A DNA stretch of 5,917 nucleotides, taken from NCBI GenBank assembly GCA_026989995.1, contig JALSIO010000069.1:1-5917 (forward strand). The letters run 5' to 3'. This DNA is from Myxococcales bacterium (GTDB lineage: Bacteria > Myxococcota_A > UBA9160 > JALSIO01). Shown piece after piece: positions 1 through 5,294 of this stretch (the first letter of the stretch is position 1; every line of letters starts with the position of its first letter). A program made the translations under genes and the position numbers. The notes beneath the pieces were generated by a model that worked only from the letters and a program-made list of their open reading frames with translations, had not been told where the DNA came from and did no database searches.

Positions 1-237
1 GACGCTGTGCTCGCCGCCCGCGAGAAGGCCCGCCGGGTGGGGAACGACCTGCGGGGTGCGGCGCTCGCCAGCGACGCCTTCTTCCCCTTCCCCGACGGCC
101 TCGAGGCGGCCGCCGAGGCCGGGGCCACCGCGTGCATCCAGCCCGGTGGCTCCGCCCGCGACGCGCTCGTGATCGAGGCCGCCGACCGGCTCGGCGTCGC
201 CATGCTCTTCACGGGCGTGCGGCACTTCCGGCACTAG
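1..237 (+). CDS. purH: Bifunctional AICAR transformylase/IMP cyclohydrolase, C-terminal end (5'-truncated)
   Basis: The last 78 residues of PurH, entering the window in frame 1 and ending at TAG 235-237. PurH catalyses the last two steps of de novo IMP synthesis in the cytoplasm: formylation of AICAR by 10-formyl-THF, then ring closure. Only the end of the C-terminal AICAR transformylase domain is present. The family's closing motifs are intact: [10 protein letters not shown] (residues 24-33 of the fragment), [10 protein letters not shown] (45-54) and the terminal FTGVRHFRH (70-78). The catalytic Lys-His pair of the transformylase domain and the whole cyclohydrolase domain lie upstream of the window. 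purD follows after 18 nt in the same direction, a common purH-purD pairing, so they are probably co-transcribed. The GTG at base 7 is an internal valine codon, not a start. Identification is secure; only the truncation limits it. Confidence 0.96.
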   Translation, partial: DAVLAAREKARRVGNDLRGAALASDAFFPFPDGLEAAAEAGATACIQPGGSARDALVIEAADRLGVAMLFTGVRHFRH

Positions 238-255
238 CGGAGGATCGGTGGCGGC

Positions 256-1533
256 ATGAAGGTGCTGGTGATCGGTTCCGGAGGCCGGGAGCACGCCCTC
301 GTGCACGGCATCGCCGCGAGCCCTTGCGTCGACTCGGTGGTGGCGGCGCCGGGGAGCGACGCCATCGCCGAGCGGGCGACCTGCCACCCGGAGGTGTCGG
401 CCACCGACCTCGAGGCGGTGGTGGGGCTCGCGCGCCGTGAGGCGCCGGATCTCGTGGTGGTGGGCCCCGAGGACCCCCTCGCAGCCGGGCTCGCCGATCG
501 GCTCCGGGAGGCGGGGATCGCCGTCTTCGGCCCCTCCGCGGCGGCCGCCCGGCTCGAGGCCAGCAAGGCCTTCGCCAAGGAGTTCATGGCGCGCCATGGG
601 ATTCCCACCGCCGCCTTCCGCGTCTTCGACGACCTCGAGCGCGCCCGCGCCCACGTGCGGGAGCTCGGGGGCCCCTGCGTGGTGAAGGCGGACGGGCTCG
701 CCGCGGGCAAGGGGGTCGTCGTCTGCGACGACCCGGCGCAGGCCGAGGCCGCCCTCCAGGAGATCATGGGAGCCCGGCGCTTCGGCGCGGCGGGGGACCG
801 GGTCGTGATCGAGGAGCGGCTCGCGGGCACGGAGGCCTCCTACTACGCGATCTGCGACGGGGAGCGCTTCGTGCCGCTCGCCGCTGCCCAGGACCACAAG
901 CGCGCGCGGGATGGCGACCGCGGCGAGAACACCGGCGGCATGGGGGCCTTCTCGCCGACCCCCCGGGTCGATCCCGTCACCGAGAAGCGCGTGCTCGAGG
1001 AGATCGTGGCGCCGACGGTCGCCGGCATGGCCGCGGAGGGACGCCCCTTCACCGGGGTGCTCTTCGTGGGCCTCATGATCGACGACGCCGGCGCCCCGCG
1101 CGTGGTGGAGTTCAACGTCCGCTTCGGGGACCCGGAGACCCAGGCCATCGTGGTGCGCCTCGAGAGTGACCTCGTGCCGCTGCTCGAGGCCGCGGCGCGG
1201 GGCGACCTCGGCGGGCGGCGGCCGCCCGAGCTCGCCGACGCCTCGGTGTGCGTGGTGCTGGCCTCCGGGGGCTATCCCCGGGGCTACGAGACGGGGCTGC
1301 CCATCTCGGGGCTCGAGGAGGCGGAGTCGGTACCGGGCACGGTGGTCTTCCACGCGGGCACGCGGCGGGGTGAGGACGGTGTCTACCGCACGGCCGGGGG
1401 CCGGGTCCTCGGCGTGACCGCGCGCGGGGCCACGCTTCGCGAGGCCCGCGAGCGCGCCTACCGCGCAGCCGGGTGCATCCATTTCGAGGGGATGCACCAC
1501 CGCCGGGACATCGGCGCGGGGCTCGACCGGTGA
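256..1533 (+). CDS. purD: Phosphoribosylamine-glycine ligase (GAR synthetase)
   Basis: The second enzyme of de novo purine synthesis, a cytoplasmic ATP-grasp ligase that joins 5-phosphoribosylamine and glycine using ATP to give GAR. The product is 425 residues, close to the 429 of E. coli PurD. Visible landmarks are the N-terminal GSGGREHA (7-14), the ATP-grasp lysine region [12 protein letters not shown] (142-153), the QDHKR...[11 protein letters not shown] block (212 onward), the metal/ATP-binding [10 protein letters not shown] (285-294) and the C-terminal RRDIG (416-420). ATG 256 is chosen because [14 protein letters not shown] is the usual family start. A GGAGG lies at 239-243, 12 nt upstream, somewhat distant. 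The stop TGA 1531-1533 overlaps the GTG start of the next gene by the string GTGA, so translation is probably coupled. All core motifs are intact and I see no anomaly. Confidence 0.97.
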   Translation: MKVLVIGSGGREHALVHGIAASPCVDSVVAAPGSDAIAERATCHPEVSATDLEAVVGLARREAPDLVVVGPEDPLAAGLADRLREAGIAVFGPSAAAARLEASKAFAKEFMARHGIPTAAFRVFDDLERARAHVRELGGPCVVKADGLAAGKGVVVCDDPAQAEAALQEIMGARRFGAAGDRVVIEERLAGTEASYYAICDGERFVPLAAAQDHKRARDGDRGENTGGMGAFSPTPRVDPVTEKRVLEEIVAPTVAGMAAEGRPFTGVLFVGLMIDDAGAPRVVEFNVRFGDPETQAIVVRLESDLVPLLEAAARGDLGGRRPPELADASVCVVLASGGYPRGYETGLPISGLEEAESVPGTVVFHAGTRRGEDGVYRTAGGRVLGVTARGATLREARERAYRAAGCIHFEGMHHRRDIGAGLDR

Positions 1534-2186
1534 GCACGGCGCACCCGGTGCCGGAGCTCGACCTCGAGGCAGCCGTCGCGCACCTGCGCCGCGGTGGCCT
1601 CCTCGGCTTTCCCACCGAGACCGTCTGGGGGCTCGCGGCGGACGCGCGATCGCCCGAGGCGGTGGAGGCCCTGCGGCGGTGGAAGGGGCGGGAGGCCACC
1701 CGGGCCCTGTCCGTGCTCGTGACCGGCCCGGCGGCGCTCGCCGCCCTCGGCGCCGAGCTTCCGGAGCGCGCCCGGCGGGCCCTCGGGGACCTCTGGCCGG
1801 GGCCGCTCACCCTCGTGCTGCCCGTCCGGGCCTCCTTCGCGCCCGGGGTCGCCAACGAGGCCGGCGGGGTGGGGTTCCGCTGCTCGCCCCACCCGCTCGC
1901 CGCCGGGCTCGCGCGGCGCGCCGAGCAGACGGCCGTCGGCCCGGTGACGGCGACGAGCCTGAACCGCAGCGGCGAGCCCCCGGCACGCACCCGCGCGGAG
2001 GCCTTCGAGCTCGCCCGGCGCCTCGGCGATCCGGCGCTCGCGCTGCTCGCGGGCGAGCCCGACGCCGGCGGCGGCGAGCCGAGCACGGTGGTGGACCTCG
2101 GCACCTCCCCCCCGCGCGTCCTGCGCCGGGGCCCGCTCGGCGATCCGGCGCTCGGGCCGCTGCTCGCCGCGGAGCGGGCGGCATGA
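1530..2186 (+). CDS. tsaC: L-threonylcarbamoyladenylate synthase (TsaC/Sua5/YrdC family)
   Basis: YrdC-domain enzyme of 218 residues. The family makes threonylcarbamoyl-AMP from threonine, bicarbonate and ATP; the TsaD complex then transfers the group to A37 of ANN-decoding tRNAs (t6A). Visible motifs are FPTETVWGLAAD (27-38), the KxR signature K52-G-R54, WPGPLTLVL (89-97), R117...HP (121-122), the SxN signature S143-L-N145 in TATSLNRSGEPP, and PSTVVDL (184-190) followed by VLRRG. The middle residue of SxN is Leu where Ala is usual. The length fits TsaC or a bare YrdC domain; there is no C-terminal Sua5 domain. The GTG start overlaps the purD stop (GTGA). An upstream in-frame ATG at 1473 would run 60 nt into purD and add residues unlike the family. 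It ends in ATGA shared with the DUF1015 gene. A paralogous YciO-type role cannot be excluded, but both signature motifs favour the synthase. Confidence 0.9.
   Translation: MSTAHPVPELDLEAAVAHLRRGGLLGFPTETVWGLAADARSPEAVEALRRWKGREATRALSVLVTGPAALAALGAELPERARRALGDLWPGPLTLVLPVRASFAPGVANEAGGVGFRCSPHPLAAGLARRAEQTAVGPVTATSLNRSGEPPARTRAEAFELARRLGDPALALLAGEPDAGGGEPSTVVDLGTSPPRVLRRGPLGDPALGPLLAAERAA
2022..2154 (+). repeat. 19-nt exact direct repeat within tsaC
   Basis: CTCGGCGATCCGGCGCTCG occurs at 2022-2040 and again at 2136-2154. The copies are 114 nt (38 codons) apart and in the same reading frame, so both encode LGDPAL in the C-terminal part of the TsaC-like protein. The bases flanking each copy differ. 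It may be a small internal duplication or chance convergence under strong GC and codon bias. Confidence 0.6.
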
Positions 2187-3463
2187 CGGATCTGCGCCCC
2201 TTCCGCGCCCTCCGCTACGACCCGCGCCGGGTGGACCTCTCCCGGGTGGTGGTCCCGCCCTACGACGTCATCACCCCGGAGGAGCGGGTGCGCTACTACG
2301 CGCGCGATCCGCACTCGGCCATCCGGCTCGAGCTCACGGAGCGGGTCGAGGACGAAGCCGGGACCGACTACCGGGAGGTGTCCGAGCGCCTGCGCGCCTG
2401 GCAGCGGGAGGGCGTGCTCCTGCGCGACCCGGAGCCCGGCTTCTACGCGCTCCGCCAGCGGTTCCGCACCGCCGAGGGCCTCGAGCACGAACGCGTGGGC
2501 CTCTTCGGCGCCCTGCGCCTCGAGCCCTACGAGCGGCGGGTGGTGCTGCCCCACGAACGCACCATGTCCGGCCCGAAACGGGACCGGCTCAAGCAGCTGC
2601 GGGCGGCGCGGACCAACCTGTCGAGCGTCTTCCTGCTCTACGAGGACCGGGAGGACGCCCTCGGGCCGGTGGTGCGCTCCGCCTTCCGGGGCGAGCCCCT
2701 CGGCCGTGCGGTGGACGAAGCGGGCACGGAGCACGTGCTCGCCCGGCTCGACGCGCCGGAGGCCACCCGCGCGGTTCGGGAGTTCCTGGCCGATCGCCAG
2801 GTGGTGATCGCAGACGGCCATCACCGCTACGAGACGGCGCTGGCCTACCGCGAGGAGTGCCGATCGGAGCGCGCCCGGAGGGGCGGCGATGCCGAGGGGG
2901 AGCGCCCGGAGGACTTCCTGCTCGTCTACCTCGCCAACGCCTTTGCGCCGGGGACGCTGCTGCTGCCCATCCACCGGGTGGTGCGCAAGGGGCCGGCCCC
3001 CTCGGAGCACCTGTGGCGGGAGCGGCTCGCGGGCTGGGAAGAGCGGCGGGTTCCGGTGGCGGAGCCGGCGGAGATCCCGGAGGTCCTCGCGCGCGAGCTC
3101 GCGCCGCTCGCCGATCGTCACGCCTTCGCCGCGGACGACGGCAGCGGCCTGCTGCGCGTCTTCTCCCGGCCCGCCGACGGCGATCTCACCATCCGGGTCC
3201 TCGAGGAGGAGGTGGTGGGCGGCGTCTTCGGGATCGACCGGGAGGCGATCCGGGAGGGGGCGCTCGCCTTCCCCAAGGACGCCCGCCTCGCGGCCGAGCA
3301 GGTGCGCAGCGGCCAGGGGTCGGTGGCCCTCTACGTGAATCCGCTCACCCCCGACGACGTGTTCCGGGTGACGCGCGCAGGCGAGGTGCTGCCGCAGAAG
3401 TCGACCTTCTTCGTGCCGAAGCTCCCGAGCGGGCTGCTCTTCCGCCCGCTGGACGAGCCGTGA
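2183..3463 (+). CDS. DUF1015 family protein (function unknown)
   Basis: A 426-residue protein that I place in the DUF1015 family (COG4198 type), which has no established function that I know of. The call rests on family-typical motifs in order: PPYDVITPEE (25-34), PHERTMSGPKRDRL (123-136), a strongly conserved-looking ADGHHRYETAL (210-220) with paired His213-His214, YVNPLTPDDVF (384 onward) and a C-terminal block at 404-418 with QKSTFF, PK and SGL, followed by FRPL. The polar clusters HERT...K and DGHHRYE look like an active or ligand-binding site, but this is inference. No signal peptide or membrane segment is visible, so it is probably cytoplasmic. ATG 2183 is preceded by GGAG at 2171-2174 with 8-nt spacing and overlaps the tsaC stop (ATGA). 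The end overlaps the next start (GTGA). Length is normal for the family and nothing looks broken. Confidence 0.9.
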   Translation: MTDLRPFRALRYDPRRVDLSRVVVPPYDVITPEERVRYYARDPHSAIRLELTERVEDEAGTDYREVSERLRAWQREGVLLRDPEPGFYALRQRFRTAEGLEHERVGLFGALRLEPYERRVVLPHERTMSGPKRDRLKQLRAARTNLSSVFLLYEDREDALGPVVRSAFRGEPLGRAVDEAGTEHVLARLDAPEATRAVREFLADRQVVIADGHHRYETALAYREECRSERARRGGDAEGERPEDFLLVYLANAFAPGTLLLPIHRVVRKGPAPSEHLWRERLAGWEERRVPVAEPAEIPEVLARELAPLADRHAFAADDGSGLLRVFSRPADGDLTIRVLEEEVVGGVFGIDREAIREGALAFPKDARLAAEQVRSGQGSVALYVNPLTPDDVFRVTRAGEVLPQKSTFFVPKLPSGLLFRPLDEP

Positions 3464-3843
3464 ACCGGGGCGGCCGCCGCAGCGGGGGCGGCCCGGGGGC
3501 GCGCCCCGCCTTCGGGCACCGGCCGCGCGAGCTCCGCGGCGTGCTCTCCCGGGTCCTCACGGAGCTCGGACTCGACGAGGCGACGGGGGTGGTCCGGATC
3601 GCGCAAAGCTGGGAGCGCGCGGTGGGTCCGGTGGTGGCGGCCCACTGCCAGCCGGTGCGCCTGCGCGGAGCGGTGCTCGAAGCCCGGGTGGACTCGAGCG
3701 CCTGGTGCCAGCAGCTCATGCTGCAGCGCCCGGCGCTCCTCGAGGCGTTGCGGCGGGAGCTCGGCGAGGAGGCCCCCACCGAGCTCAGGCTCTACGTGCG
3801 CTCGGGCCGCGCCGGCACCGAGAGCGGGGGAGGAGGAAGATGA
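3460..3843 (+). CDS. dciA: DUF721/DciA-like protein, probable replicative helicase loader
   Basis: A 127-residue DUF721 protein. The family includes DciA, described as the ancestral bacterial loader or operator of the replicative helicase DnaB in bacteria without DnaC or DnaI. The core matches the family pattern: a helical start RELRGVLSRVLTELGL (23-38), then SWERAVGPVVAAHCQPVRLRG (50-70, with W51, G56, H62, P65 and G70), VLEARVDSSAWCQQL (72-86, with SS and W82) and a closing helix up to ELG (100-102). The first 22 residues and the last 12 are Gly/Arg-rich and probably disordered; basic tails fit nucleic-acid contact, but that is inference. The GTG start at 3460 sits on the stop of the DUF1015 gene (GTGA) without a clear Shine-Dalgarno sequence, so expression probably relies on coupling. 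The gene ends in ATGA shared with the zinc-ribbon gene. DUF721 membership is firm; the helicase-loading role comes from the family only. Confidence 0.82.
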   Translation: MNRGGRRSGGGPGARPAFGHRPRELRGVLSRVLTELGLDEATGVVRIAQSWERAVGPVVAAHCQPVRLRGAVLEARVDSSAWCQQLMLQRPALLEALRRELGEEAPTELRLYVRSGRAGTESGGGGR

Positions 3844-4049
3844 GCGAGAACGGAGAGCCGGAGGGGAAGGGGACGGCCGCCACGGGGGACGCCGGCTTCC
3901 GGTGCGACTTCTGCGGAACCCGGTCCCCCCGGGTGAGGCGGGTCGCCCTGGCGCGCGACTACGACCGCCTGCTCAAGCCGCACCAGGTCAAGTACGCCTG
4001 CCCCGCGTGCTCGGAGAAGAAGGAGCGGGAGCTCGCGGCGGGCCGTTGA
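3840..4049 (+). CDS. Small zinc-ribbon protein, function unknown
   Basis: A 69-residue protein I do not recognise. It carries two CxxC knuckles, C22-D-F-C25 and C54-P-A-C57, separated by 28 residues. This is the layout of a zinc ribbon binding one Zn2+ with four cysteines. Between them is a basic stretch, RSPRVRRVALARDYDRLLKP (28-47), and after the second knuckle a charged helix SEKKERELAAGR. The first 19 residues are polar and probably flexible. No membrane segment is visible. ATG 3840 overlaps the dciA stop (ATGA), and the run GGGGGAGGAGGAAG just upstream supplies a strong, if close, Shine-Dalgarno sequence; GGGAGG at 3828-3833 has 6-nt spacing. The basic zinc-ribbon form suggests nucleic-acid or protein binding, perhaps beside DciA or the ribosome; that is inference. 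Its stop codon lies inside the -35 box of the rpsP promoter. The coding call is strong because of the cysteine pattern, overlap and RBS. Confidence 0.85.
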   Translation: MSENGEPEGKGTAATGDAGFRCDFCGTRSPRVRRVALARDYDRLLKPHQVKYACPACSEKKERELAAGR

Positions 4050-4074
4050 CCGCCCCCTCCGGCTCCCGTAGATT
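4046..4074 (+). promoter_or_regulatory. Sigma70-type promoter for the rpsP-khpA-rimM-trmD operon
   Basis: TTGACC at 4046-4051 matches five of six bases of the -35 consensus. TAGATT at 4069-4074 matches four of six of the -10 consensus. They are separated by exactly 17 nt. Transcription would begin near 4081, leaving a leader of about 120 nt before rpsP. The -10 lies in one of the few A/T-containing patches of the window. The -35 overlaps the stop codon (TGA 4047-4049) of the zinc-ribbon gene. Readthrough from the upstream genes is also likely because no terminator is visible between them. This is a prediction from sequence only. Confidence 0.65.
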
Positions 4075-4202
4075 GATCGCCCTTCCGCGCCGGGAGCCCG
4101 GACGGAGCGGGCCACCGCGGTGCGCCCCACGCCACCGAATCGACGGCCACCCGCGTGCGGCCCGGCGGCGGCCCCCCGGCGGATTACCGAGGATGGGACG
4201 AC
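4075..4202 (+). other. Non-coding leader of rpsP
   Basis: The stretch from the end of the -10 box to the rpsP start is very GC-rich and shows no gene. It contains a short CCGG/CCGG inverted repeat around 4090-4101, a 10-bp palindrome CACCGCGGTG at 4113-4122 and three copies of GCCACC (4111, 4131, 4146). None is followed by a T-run, so I see no intrinsic terminator. A Shine-Dalgarno GAGGA at 4189-4193 stands 9 nt before the rpsP ATG. A leader this long could hold a regulatory structure, but I recognise no known ribosomal-protein leader motif. Confidence 0.5.
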
Positions 4203-4463
4203 ATGGTGAAGATCCGACTCCAGCGCGCCGGCGCCAGGAAGCGCCCCTTCTACCGGGTGGTCGCCCTCGACTCCCGGCGCCAGCGCGACGGCCGCGCGCT
4301 CGAGTTCCTCGGCACCTACGACCCCACCCGCGAGCCGGCGCACATCGCCATCGACCTCGAGCGGGTCGATGCGTGGCGGCAGCGCGGGGCCCAGGTCTCC
4401 GAGACCGTGAGCTCGCTGATCGCGCGGGCCCGGCGGCAGGCGGCCGCCGGCGAGAGCGCCTGA
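4203..4463 (+). CDS. rpsP: 30S ribosomal protein S16
   Basis: Ribosomal protein S16, an early-assembling 16S rRNA-binding protein of the small subunit. The product is 86 residues, normal for the family. The N-terminal block VKIRLQRAGARKRPFYRVVALDSRRQRDGRALEFLGTYDP (2-41) is the S16 signature. It is followed by DLERVDAWRQRGAQVSETV (51-69), also typical. ATG 4203 gives the standard MVKIRL start and has GAGGA at 4189-4193 with 9-nt spacing. A longer in-frame GTG start at 4155 would add 16 residues not seen in S16. The C-terminus ends in a short Ala-rich tail. It is first in the probable rpsP operon behind the promoter at 4046-4074, and khpA begins 6 nt after its stop. Confidence 0.98.
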   Translation: MVKIRLQRAGARKRPFYRVVALDSRRQRDGRALEFLGTYDPTREPAHIAIDLERVDAWRQRGAQVSETVSSLIARARRQAAAGESA

Positions 4464-4469
4464 GCCGCC

Positions 4470-4733
4470 ATGGGAGCGCCTTCCCGATCCGGGGAGCGGG
4501 GCCGCAGCCCGTCGCCCGGCGCCGAACTCGTCGAGTTCATCGCCCGGGCCATCGTGGTGGAGCCCGACGCGGTCCGCGTGCGCGAGCCCGAGGAGGGTCT
4601 GATCGAGCTCGAGACGGCCGCCTCGGACCGGGGGCGGGTGATCGGGCGCCAGGGCCGGGTCGCCAAGGCCATGCGGGCCGTGCTCGCGGCCTCGCGGACC
4701 GGTGCCGGCAAGCGCCTCGAGATCGTCGACTGA
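4470..4733 (+). CDS. khpA: KH-domain RNA-binding protein KhpA (YlqC type)
   Basis: Small single-KH-domain protein of 87 residues. KhpA proteins bind RNA, and in some Gram-positive bacteria work with KhpB (Jag) in controlling cell elongation and as RNA chaperones; the role in this lineage is not known to me. The domain spans about residues 19-87: ELVEFIARAIVVEPDAVRV, then the GXXG loop in VIGRQGRVAKAMRAVL (57-72, GXXG at 59-62), ending KRLEIVD. The first 18 residues are a Ser/Arg/Gly/Pro-rich extension absent from the shorter family members. ATG 4470 is the only plausible start: it lies 6 nt after the rpsP stop and no other start codon precedes the domain. No clear Shine-Dalgarno sequence is visible, so reinitiation after rpsP is likely. 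Its 3' end overlaps the probable rimM start. The location between rpsP and rimM is standard for this family outside the gammaproteobacteria. Confidence 0.93.
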   Translation: MGAPSRSGERGRSPSPGAELVEFIARAIVVEPDAVRVREPEEGLIELETAASDRGRVIGRQGRVAKAMRAVLAASRTGAGKRLEIVD

Positions 4734-5259
4734 CACCGTCCCGCCCGGCTGGCTGCGGCTCGGGCGTGTGGCCGGCGCCCACGGCGTCCGGGGTGGCCTG
4801 CGCATCCGCTACACGGGCGACGACCTCGGCAATCTGAAGCGGGCCGAGGAGCTGCTGCTCGGCGGGGCGAGGCGCTTCCGCGTGCGGAGCTGCCGGCCCG
4901 GGCGTCCGGGGGAGGCGCTGGTGGAGCTCGAAGGCATCGAGGACCGCGATGCCGCGGCGGCGCTGCGAGGGCGGGACGTCTTCGGACGGATCGACCGCCT
5001 CGCGCCGCTGCCGGAGGGCGAGTACTACCACTTCCAGCTCGTGGGCTGCCGGGTGGTCACGCCCGAGGGCCGCGAGCTCGGGCGCGTGAGGGAGATCTAC
5101 GAGACCCGGGCGGGCGACCTGCTCGCGGTGGAGGACGCGGCGGGGCGGGAGCATCTGCTTCCCACGGCCCGCGAGTTCTTGCGCGAGGTCCGGCTCGAGC
5201 GGGGAGAGATCCTCTACGTCCCCATTCCGGGACTGCTCGGGGAGGGCGAGCCCCCCTGA
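4702..5259 (+). CDS. rimM: Ribosome maturation factor RimM (start uncertain)
   Basis: RimM binds S19 and aids maturation of the 30S head and processing of 16S rRNA. From GTG 4702 it has 185 residues, against 182 in E. coli. The N-terminal RimM domain begins [19 protein letters not shown] (17-35) and includes [22 protein letters not shown]. The C-terminal PRC-barrel domain follows the typical linker [23 protein letters not shown] and includes [21 protein letters not shown], ending IPGLL. The start is the weak point. GTG 4702 overlaps khpA by 32 nt and has no clear Shine-Dalgarno. The next GTG (4768) falls inside the conserved GRVAGAHG motif and is too late. CTG 4753 would start just before the motif but is a rare start. 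Between 4702 and 4753 there is no ATG, GTG or TTG in this frame. GTG 4702 is therefore the best choice. The stop TGA 5257-5259 is 35 nt before trmD. Confidence 0.92.
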   Translation: MPASASRSSTDTVPPGWLRLGRVAGAHGVRGGLRIRYTGDDLGNLKRAEELLLGGARRFRVRSCRPGRPGEALVELEGIEDRDAAAALRGRDVFGRIDRLAPLPEGEYYHFQLVGCRVVTPEGRELGRVREIYETRAGDLLAVEDAAGREHLLPTAREFLREVRLERGEILYVPIPGLLGEGEPP

Positions 5260-5286
5260 GTCCCCGACCGGGGAGCGGGAAGGGGG
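5252..5286 (+). promoter_or_regulatory. Nested inverted repeat that could mask the trmD ribosome-binding site
   Basis: CCCCCT at 5252-5257, the end of rimM including the T of its stop codon, is the exact complement of AGGGGG at 5281-5286, which forms most of the trmD Shine-Dalgarno. Inside it, TCCCC (5261-5265) and GGGGA (5270-5274) form a second perfect stem with the tetraloop GACC. A ribosome finishing rimM would melt the outer stem, giving translational coupling. In E. coli, RimM and TrmD are made at much lower levels than S16 and L19 from the shared mRNA, so translational control is plausible here. The pairing is seen directly; the function is inferred, and GC-rich sequence forms such pairs readily. 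Confidence 0.4.
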
Positions 5287-5294
5287 AGAAGGCC

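Noticed and set aside
256..1533. Possible decay or unusual substrate use in purD
   Set aside because: All ATP-grasp and GAR synthetase motifs are present and the length is normal.
1473..2186. Longer tsaC start at ATG 1473
   Set aside because: It would overlap purD by about 60 nt and encode a stretch unlike YrdC proteins. The GTG at 1530 gives the same 4-nt overlap style as the neighbouring genes.
1112..3121. A 669-codon open frame on the minus strand
   Set aside because: It lies antisense to purD, tsaC and the DUF1015 gene, all of which have clear motifs. Its translation is rich in Arg, Pro, Ala and Gly with no recognisable domain, as expected for the complement of GC-rich codons.
2857..3843. 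Long 328-codon reading of the dciA frame
   Set aside because: Everything before 3460 is an out-of-frame reading of the DUF1015 gene with low-complexity Arg/Gly/Ala sequence. Only the part from GTG 3460 matches DUF721.
4090..4101. Inverted repeat CCGGGAGCCCGG as a terminator after the zinc-ribbon gene
   Set aside because: The stem is only four base pairs with a four-base loop, there is no T-run, and it lies downstream of the predicted transcription start of rpsP.
4113..4122. Palindrome CACCGCGGTG as an operator
   Set aside because: A 10-bp GC palindrome is not rare at this composition, I recognise no regulator that binds it, and there is no second copy in the window.
4155..4463. Longer rpsP start at GTG 4155
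   Set aside because: It would add 16 residues unlike S16. The ATG at 4203 has a well-spaced GAGGA and gives the standard MVKIRL start.
3792..4805. A 337-codon open frame on the minus strand
   Set aside because: It runs antisense across the zinc-ribbon gene, promoter, rpsP and khpA, and its composition is typical of a GC shadow frame.
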